Shown in pieces: positions 60,051-64,000 of a stretch of DNA of 64,000 bases (the stretch's first letter is position 1; every line of letters begins with the position of its first letter). Source of the stretch: Actinomycetota bacterium (GTDB taxonomy: Bacteria > Actinomycetota > Acidimicrobiia > Acidimicrobiales > JAJPHE01); assembly GCA_021325435.1 (NCBI GenBank), contig JAJPHE010000087.1, forward strand, positions 1-64,000, written 5' to 3'. A model generated the notes under the pieces. It did no database searches, was not told the origin of the DNA, and was given only the letters and a program-made list of their open reading frames with translations. The position numbers and the translations under genes were made by a program.

Positions 60051-61394
60051 CTACGGCCGGCCCAGGGCCTCCTCCACCACCCCACACAGCCGGTCCACCG
60101 CCGCCCGGGCGGCGCCGGCGTCGTCGGCCTCGACCATGACCCGCACGACCGGCTCGGTGCCCGACGGGCGCAGCACCACCCGGCCCCGCCCGTGGAGCTG
60201 GCGTTCCACCTCGGACACCTCCATCCAGACCTCGTCGGCGTCGTTGAGGCCGCCGGGGTCGGCCACCCGCACGCTGCGCAGCTCCTGGGGCATCCGGGTC
60301 ATGGCCTCGGCGGCGAGGTCGGCCAGGCGCCGGCCGCTCCGTCTCACCAGGTCGAGGAGCTGGACGCCGGTGAGGATCCCGTCGCCGGTGGTGGCCAGGT
60401 GGCGGAAGATGATGTGCCCCGACTGCTCGCCCCCGAGCACCCAGCCGTGCTGCTCGAGCGCCATGAGCACGTTGCGGTCCCCTACGGGCGTCTCGTGCAC
60501 CCGGATGCCGGCCTGGCGCATGGCCAGGCGGAACCCGAGGTTCGTCATCACCGTCACCACCACCGTGTCGCCGGCCAGCAGCCCCCGGCTGCGCAGGTCG
60601 GTGGCGCACATGGCCATCAGGTGGTCGCCGTCGACCAGGCCGCCGGCGTCGTCGACGGCCAGGACCCGGTCGGCGTCGCCGTCGAGGGCCAGGCCCACCT
60701 GGGCGCCGGCGGCGGCCACCGCCGCCCGCACCGCCTCGGGATGGGTCGACCCCACCCCGTCGTTGATGTTCGTCCCGTCCGGGTCGGTGCCGACGCAGGA
60801 GAGCTCGGCCCCCAGGTCGGCGAATATCCGGGGGGCCAGGTGGCTGGCGGCGCCGTGGGCGCAGTCGAGGACCACCCGCAGGCCGGACAGGTCACGGCCC
60901 TCGAGCGAGGCCATGACGGCCTTGGCGTAGCGCTCGCCGGCGCCAGGGTCGGCGCTGATCCGCCCGACCCGCTCGGCGGTGGGAGCGGCGTGGCTGCCAC
61001 CGGCCAGGGTGGCGACCAGCTCGTCCTCCACCCGGCGCTCGACGTCGTTGTCGAGCTTGGTGCCGCCGGCGGCGAACAGCTTCACCCCGTTGTCGGCGAA
61101 CGGGTTGTGCGACGCCGACACCACCGCGCCGGGGACGCCCCGTTCGGCCGCCGCCCAGGCGATGGTCGGGGTGGGCACCACGCCGAGGTCGACCACGTCG
61201 GCCCCCTCCGACGCCAGCCCGGCGGACAGCGCCGCCTGCAGCAGCGGCCCGGAGACCCGGGTGTCCCGTCCCACCACGAACGCCGACCCGCCGAGGACCC
61301 GGGCCGCGGCCCGGCCGAGGGCCAGGGCGATCTCGGGGGTGAGCTCGGTGTTGGCTAGGCCGCGGACACCGTCAGTGCCGAAGGTGAGGCGCAA
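60051..61394 (-). CDS. glmM: phosphoglucosamine mutase
   Basis: LTFGTDGVRGLANTELTPEIALALGRAAARVLGG...AVVSASHNPFADNGVKLFAAGGTKL. Confidence 0.98.
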   Translation of the reverse strand: MRLTFGTDGVRGLANTELTPEIALALGRAAARVLGGSAFVVGRDTRVSGPLLQAALSAGLASEGADVVDLGVVPTPTIAWAAAERGVPGAVVSASHNPFADNGVKLFAAGGTKLDNDVERRVEDELVATLAGGSHAAPTAERVGRISADPGAGERYAKAVMASLEGRDLSGLRVVLDCAHGAASHLAPRIFADLGAELSCVGTDPDGTNINDGVGSTHPEAVRAAVAAAGAQVGLALDGDADRVLAVDDAGGLVDGDHLMAMCATDLRSRGLLAGDTVVVTVMTNLGFRLAMRQAGIRVHETPVGDRNVLMALEQHGWVLGGEQSGHIIFRHLATTGDGILTGVQLLDLVRRSGRRLADLAAEAMTRMPQELRSVRVADPGGLNDADEVWMEVSEVERQLHGRGRVVLRPSGTEPVVRVMVEADDAGAARAAVDRLCGVVEEALGRP

Positions 61395-61398
61395 GCGG

Positions 61399-61791
61399 TC
61401 AGCGCTTGGAGTACTGCGGCGCCTTGCGGGCCTTCTTCAGCCCGTACTTCTTCGACTCCTTCTCGCGGGCGTCGCGGGTCAGAAGCCCGGCCCGCTTCAG
61501 CGGGATGCGCAGCTCCGGCTCCAGCTCGGCCAGCGATCGGGCGATGGCGAGGCGCAGGGCGCCGGCCTGGCCCGACACGCCCCCTCCGACGATGGTGGCG
61601 TCGATGGAGTAGCGCTCAAGAGTCTCGGTGAGGCGCAGCGGCTCGGTGATCACCATGCGGTGGGTGGCCGACGGGAAGTAGGCCTCGATGGCGCGGCCGT
61701 TGACGGTGATGACCGGGTCGCCGTTGCGCAGCCGGACGCGGGCCACCGCCTCCTTGCGCCGGCCGGTGGACTGGGTGAGGGGCTTGGGCAT
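61399..61791 (-). CDS. rpsI: 30S ribosomal protein S9
   Basis: [26 protein letters not shown]...C-term [14 protein letters not shown]. Confidence 0.98.
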   Translation of the reverse strand: MPKPLTQSTGRRKEAVARVRLRNGDPVITVNGRAIEAYFPSATHRMVITEPLRLTETLERYSIDATIVGGGVSGQAGALRLAIARSLAELEPELRIPLKRAGLLTRDAREKESKKYGLKKARKAPQYSKR

Positions 61792-62246
61792 CAAACCTCC
61801 CGGACGCGCCGGGCGTGCTCGATCGCCAGCGGCTGGGGCTGTTGGGCGGCATGGGGGTGGTCGGCGCCGGCGTACACCTTCAGCTTGCGCAGGGTCCGGG
61901 CGCCGAGGGGGCCCTTGGGGAGCATCCCCTTGACCACCCGGCGAACGACCTCCTCGGGGCGGGTCGCCAGCAGGTCGGCGTAGGTCTTCGACCGCAGCCC
62001 CCCGGGGTAGCCGCTGTGGCGGACGGCCACCTTCTTCTCGGCCTTGTCCGAGGTCATCACCACCCGGGCGGCGTTGACCACGATGACGTGGTCGCCGGTG
62101 TCGACATGGGGGGCGAAGATCGGCTTGCGCTTCCCCCGCAGGATGCTGGCCACCTCGGTGGCCAGCCGGCCGAGCACCATGCCGTCGGCGTCCACGACAT
62201 ACCAGCTGCGCTGGATGTCGGTCGGCTTGGGCGAGAACGTGCGCAC
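61791..62246 (-). CDS. rplM: 50S ribosomal protein L13
   Basis: [39 protein letters not shown]...[30 protein letters not shown] start. Confidence 0.98.
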   Translation of the reverse strand: MRTFSPKPTDIQRSWYVVDADGMVLGRLATEVASILRGKRKPIFAPHVDTGDHVIVVNAARVVMTSDKAEKKVAVRHSGYPGGLRSKTYADLLATRPEEVVRRVVKGMLPKGPLGARTLRKLKVYAGADHPHAAQQPQPLAIEHARRVREV

Positions 62247-62478
62247 TCCGGGATCCTTCCGGGTCGGTCGGCGGGCCGAAACGGCTTCGGACGGCCGGGG
62301 CACGGGGGCCCGGCGGCCGGCTGACCAGGATACACGGGTCGCCTCGGCGTCCGGCAAGCGACGCCCCCGTCCCCGGCCATGCTTCACGACAGCGTTTCAC
62401 GACCGGACCCCGGCGGTGGCGTCGATTTTTCAGTCAGCACCGGTAGCCGAACGTGTCGCCCATCCTCCCACTTTTGCC

Positions 62479-62497
62479 AACAAATGTGGACATTGTT
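62479..62497. promoter_or_regulatory. imperfect dyad AACAaATGT-gg-ACATTGTT in an AT-rich pocket upstream of ilvA
   Basis: Arms AACA/ATGT pair with ACAT/TGTT around gg with one bulged A; direct reading. Confidence 0.35.
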
Positions 62498-62573
62498 TTC
62501 CAAGGGGCTCGGGATGCTCCCGTTCATCCCGGTTGACAACGGGCGGGAGGACCGACCGGTACCCTGCCGGAGC

Positions 62574-63791
62574 GTGCTGATCGGGCTGCAGGACGTGGAG
62601 CGGGCTGCCTCTCGCCTGGTCGGCGTCATCCGGCCGACCCCCACCGTCGCCTCGGACTCCATCTCGCGCCTGGCCGGGCGGCCGGTGCTGTTCAAGCCCG
62701 AGCACCTGCAGCGGACCGGCTCGTTCAAGCTGCGGGGCGCCTACAACCGGGTCGCCAGCGTGGCCGAGAGCCAGCCGGGCGTCGAGGTGGTGGCGGCGTC
62801 GGCCGGCAACCACGCCCAGGGGGTGGCGCTGGCCTCCACCCTGTGCGGGCTGGCGTCGCTGATCTTCATGCCGGCCAACGCGCCGCTGCCCAAGGTGGAG
62901 GCCACCCGTCAGTACGGCGCCCGGGTGGAGCTGACCGGCGACACGGTCGACGACTGCATCGACGCCGCCCGGGCCTACGCCGCCGAGCGCGGGGCGGTGC
63001 ACGTTCCCCCCTTCGACGACCCCGAGGTGATCGCCGGTCAGGGCACCGTCGGGCTCGAGCTGGCGGCGGAGGCGCCCGAGGCCGAGGTGGTGGTGGTGCC
63101 GGTCGGCGGGGGCGGGCTCATCTCGGGGATCGCCACCGCCCTGGCCCATCGCTCGCCGGCCACCCGGGTGGTGGGGGTGGAGGCGGCGGGGGCGCCGAGC
63201 ATGCGGGCGGCTCTGGACGCCGGGGCGCCGGTGAGGCTCGACCGGCTCCACACCATGGCCGACGGCATCGCCCTGCGGTCGGTGTCGGAGCTGACCCTCG
63301 CCCACGTCCGGGCCTACGTGGACGACGTGGTCGTGGTGGACGAAGAGGAGATCAGCCGGGCCCTGCTGCTGCTGCTCGAGCGCTCGAAGTGGGTGGTGGA
63401 GCCGGCCGGGGCGGTGGGGCTGGCCGCCGTGCTCGCCGGCCGGGTGGCGGGCCGGGGGCCGGCGGCGGTGGTCCTGTCGGGGGGGAACGTGGACCCGGTC
63501 CTTCTGACCAGGTTGATCGACCACGGCCTGTCCGCCGCCGGCCGCTACCTGATCCTGCGGGTGGTGCTCGACGACCGGCCCGGTTCCCTGGCCGCCCTGA
63601 CCGCCGAGGTGGCCGCCCTCGGCCTCAACGTGCTGGCCGTCGAGCACCACCGCTCGGGGGCGCGGGTGGCCGTCGACGAGGTGGAGGTGCTGCTCACCCT
63701 CGAGACCCGCGACCCCGCCCACCGCCAGGACGTGGTGGCCCGGCTGCGGGCGGCCGGCTACCGGGCGGAGCCCAGCACCTCGGGGGGGTAG
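62574..63791 (+). CDS. ilvA: threonine ammonia-lyase with C-terminal ACT domain
   Basis: PVLFKPEHLQRTGSFKLRGAYNRV...AASAGNHAQGVALAS...VVVPVGGGGLISGIA...ACT LRVVLDDRPGSLAALTAEVAALGLNVL; GTG start. Confidence 0.95.
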   Translation: MLIGLQDVERAASRLVGVIRPTPTVASDSISRLAGRPVLFKPEHLQRTGSFKLRGAYNRVASVAESQPGVEVVAASAGNHAQGVALASTLCGLASLIFMPANAPLPKVEATRQYGARVELTGDTVDDCIDAARAYAAERGAVHVPPFDDPEVIAGQGTVGLELAAEAPEAEVVVVPVGGGGLISGIATALAHRSPATRVVGVEAAGAPSMRAALDAGAPVRLDRLHTMADGIALRSVSELTLAHVRAYVDDVVVVDEEEISRALLLLLERSKWVVEPAGAVGLAAVLAGRVAGRGPAAVVLSGGNVDPVLLTRLIDHGLSAAGRYLILRVVLDDRPGSLAALTAEVAALGLNVLAVEHHRSGARVAVDEVEVLLTLETRDPAHRQDVVARLRAAGYRAEPSTSGG

Positions 63792-64000
63792 CCCACCTCC
63801 ATCAGGCACAGCCCGTGGGGCGGGGCCGGCGGGCCGGCGAGGGAGCGATCGGCGGCCCGGAGGATCCAGGCCATCTCCCCCGCCCGCAGCCGGCCCTTGC
63901 CCATGTCCACCATGGTCCCGACGAGGGAGCGGACCATCTGATGGCAGAACGAGGTGGCGGTGATCTCGAAGGCGAGGACGTCGGGGCCGATGTGCGGCTG
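63758..64000 (-). CDS. truA: tRNA pseudouridine synthase A, C-terminal part (runs off the window)
   Basis: Reverse-frame translation FEITATSFCHQMVRSLVGTMVDMGKGRL...ADRSLAGPPAPPHGLCLMEVGYPPEVLGSAR*; not in the supplied ORF track. Confidence 0.93.
   Translation of the reverse strand, partial: QPHIGPDVLAFEITATSFCHQMVRSLVGTMVDMGKGRLRAGEMAWILRAADRSLAGPPAPPHGLCLMEVGYPPEVLGSAR

Noticed and set aside
58332-61358. 1008-aa plus-strand ORF
   Set aside because: Antisense to glmS and glmM, whose reading is unambiguous; long stop-free antisense frames are expected in very GC-rich coding DNA. The same applies to 20814..23057, 22984..25212, 41719..43698 and 49232..50605.
62533-62565. Sigma-70-like promoter TTGACA ... 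TACCCT upstream of ilvA
   Set aside because: TTGACA is clear but the spacer to TACCCT is about 21 nt, too long for a confident call.

Overview
The window is about 64 kb of high-GC actinobacterial chromosome. Acidimicrobiia-like is my guess from protein style, not a computed placement. It is densely coding and mostly housekeeping: an initiator tRNA-fMet; a SigE-like sigma / zinc anti-sigma / WhiB / HtrA stress block; a TCA-cycle island (sdhCAB, mdh, icd, sucCD) interleaved with folate and purine genes (metF, folD, purH, purN); pcrA/uvrD, guaA and a GuaB3-type gene; a CIRCE-controlled groES-groEL; and a long run of overlapping genes rplM-rpsI-glmM-glmS-acpS-nnr-alr-P1 peptidase-udg-tsaE-tsaB-rimI-tsaD. 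No CRISPR, prophage, transposon or rRNA was found. The observations I rate highest are: (1) a 327-aa intein in the PcrA/UvrD helicase at GDSDQ^SIYRFR, with a GIY-YIG-like insert; (2) an orphan mreB that appears to start at CTG and overlaps a 64-aa single-TM microprotein gene, itself overlapping moaE; (3) an HtrA-like protein with its catalytic His and Ser lost, about 2.4 kb from an intact HtrA; (4) a DivIVA-domain protein whose C-terminus resembles the Cys/His motif of phage Mu gpF/SPP1 gp7 head-morphogenesis proteins; (5) a six-codon uORF (MIEENR) whose stop overlaps the sdhC start; (6) a Cys/His-rich Sdh1-type membrane anchor; (7) dyads and an in-frame His/Asp repeat in intergenic DNA. All calls were made by reading the sequence; no database search was run.
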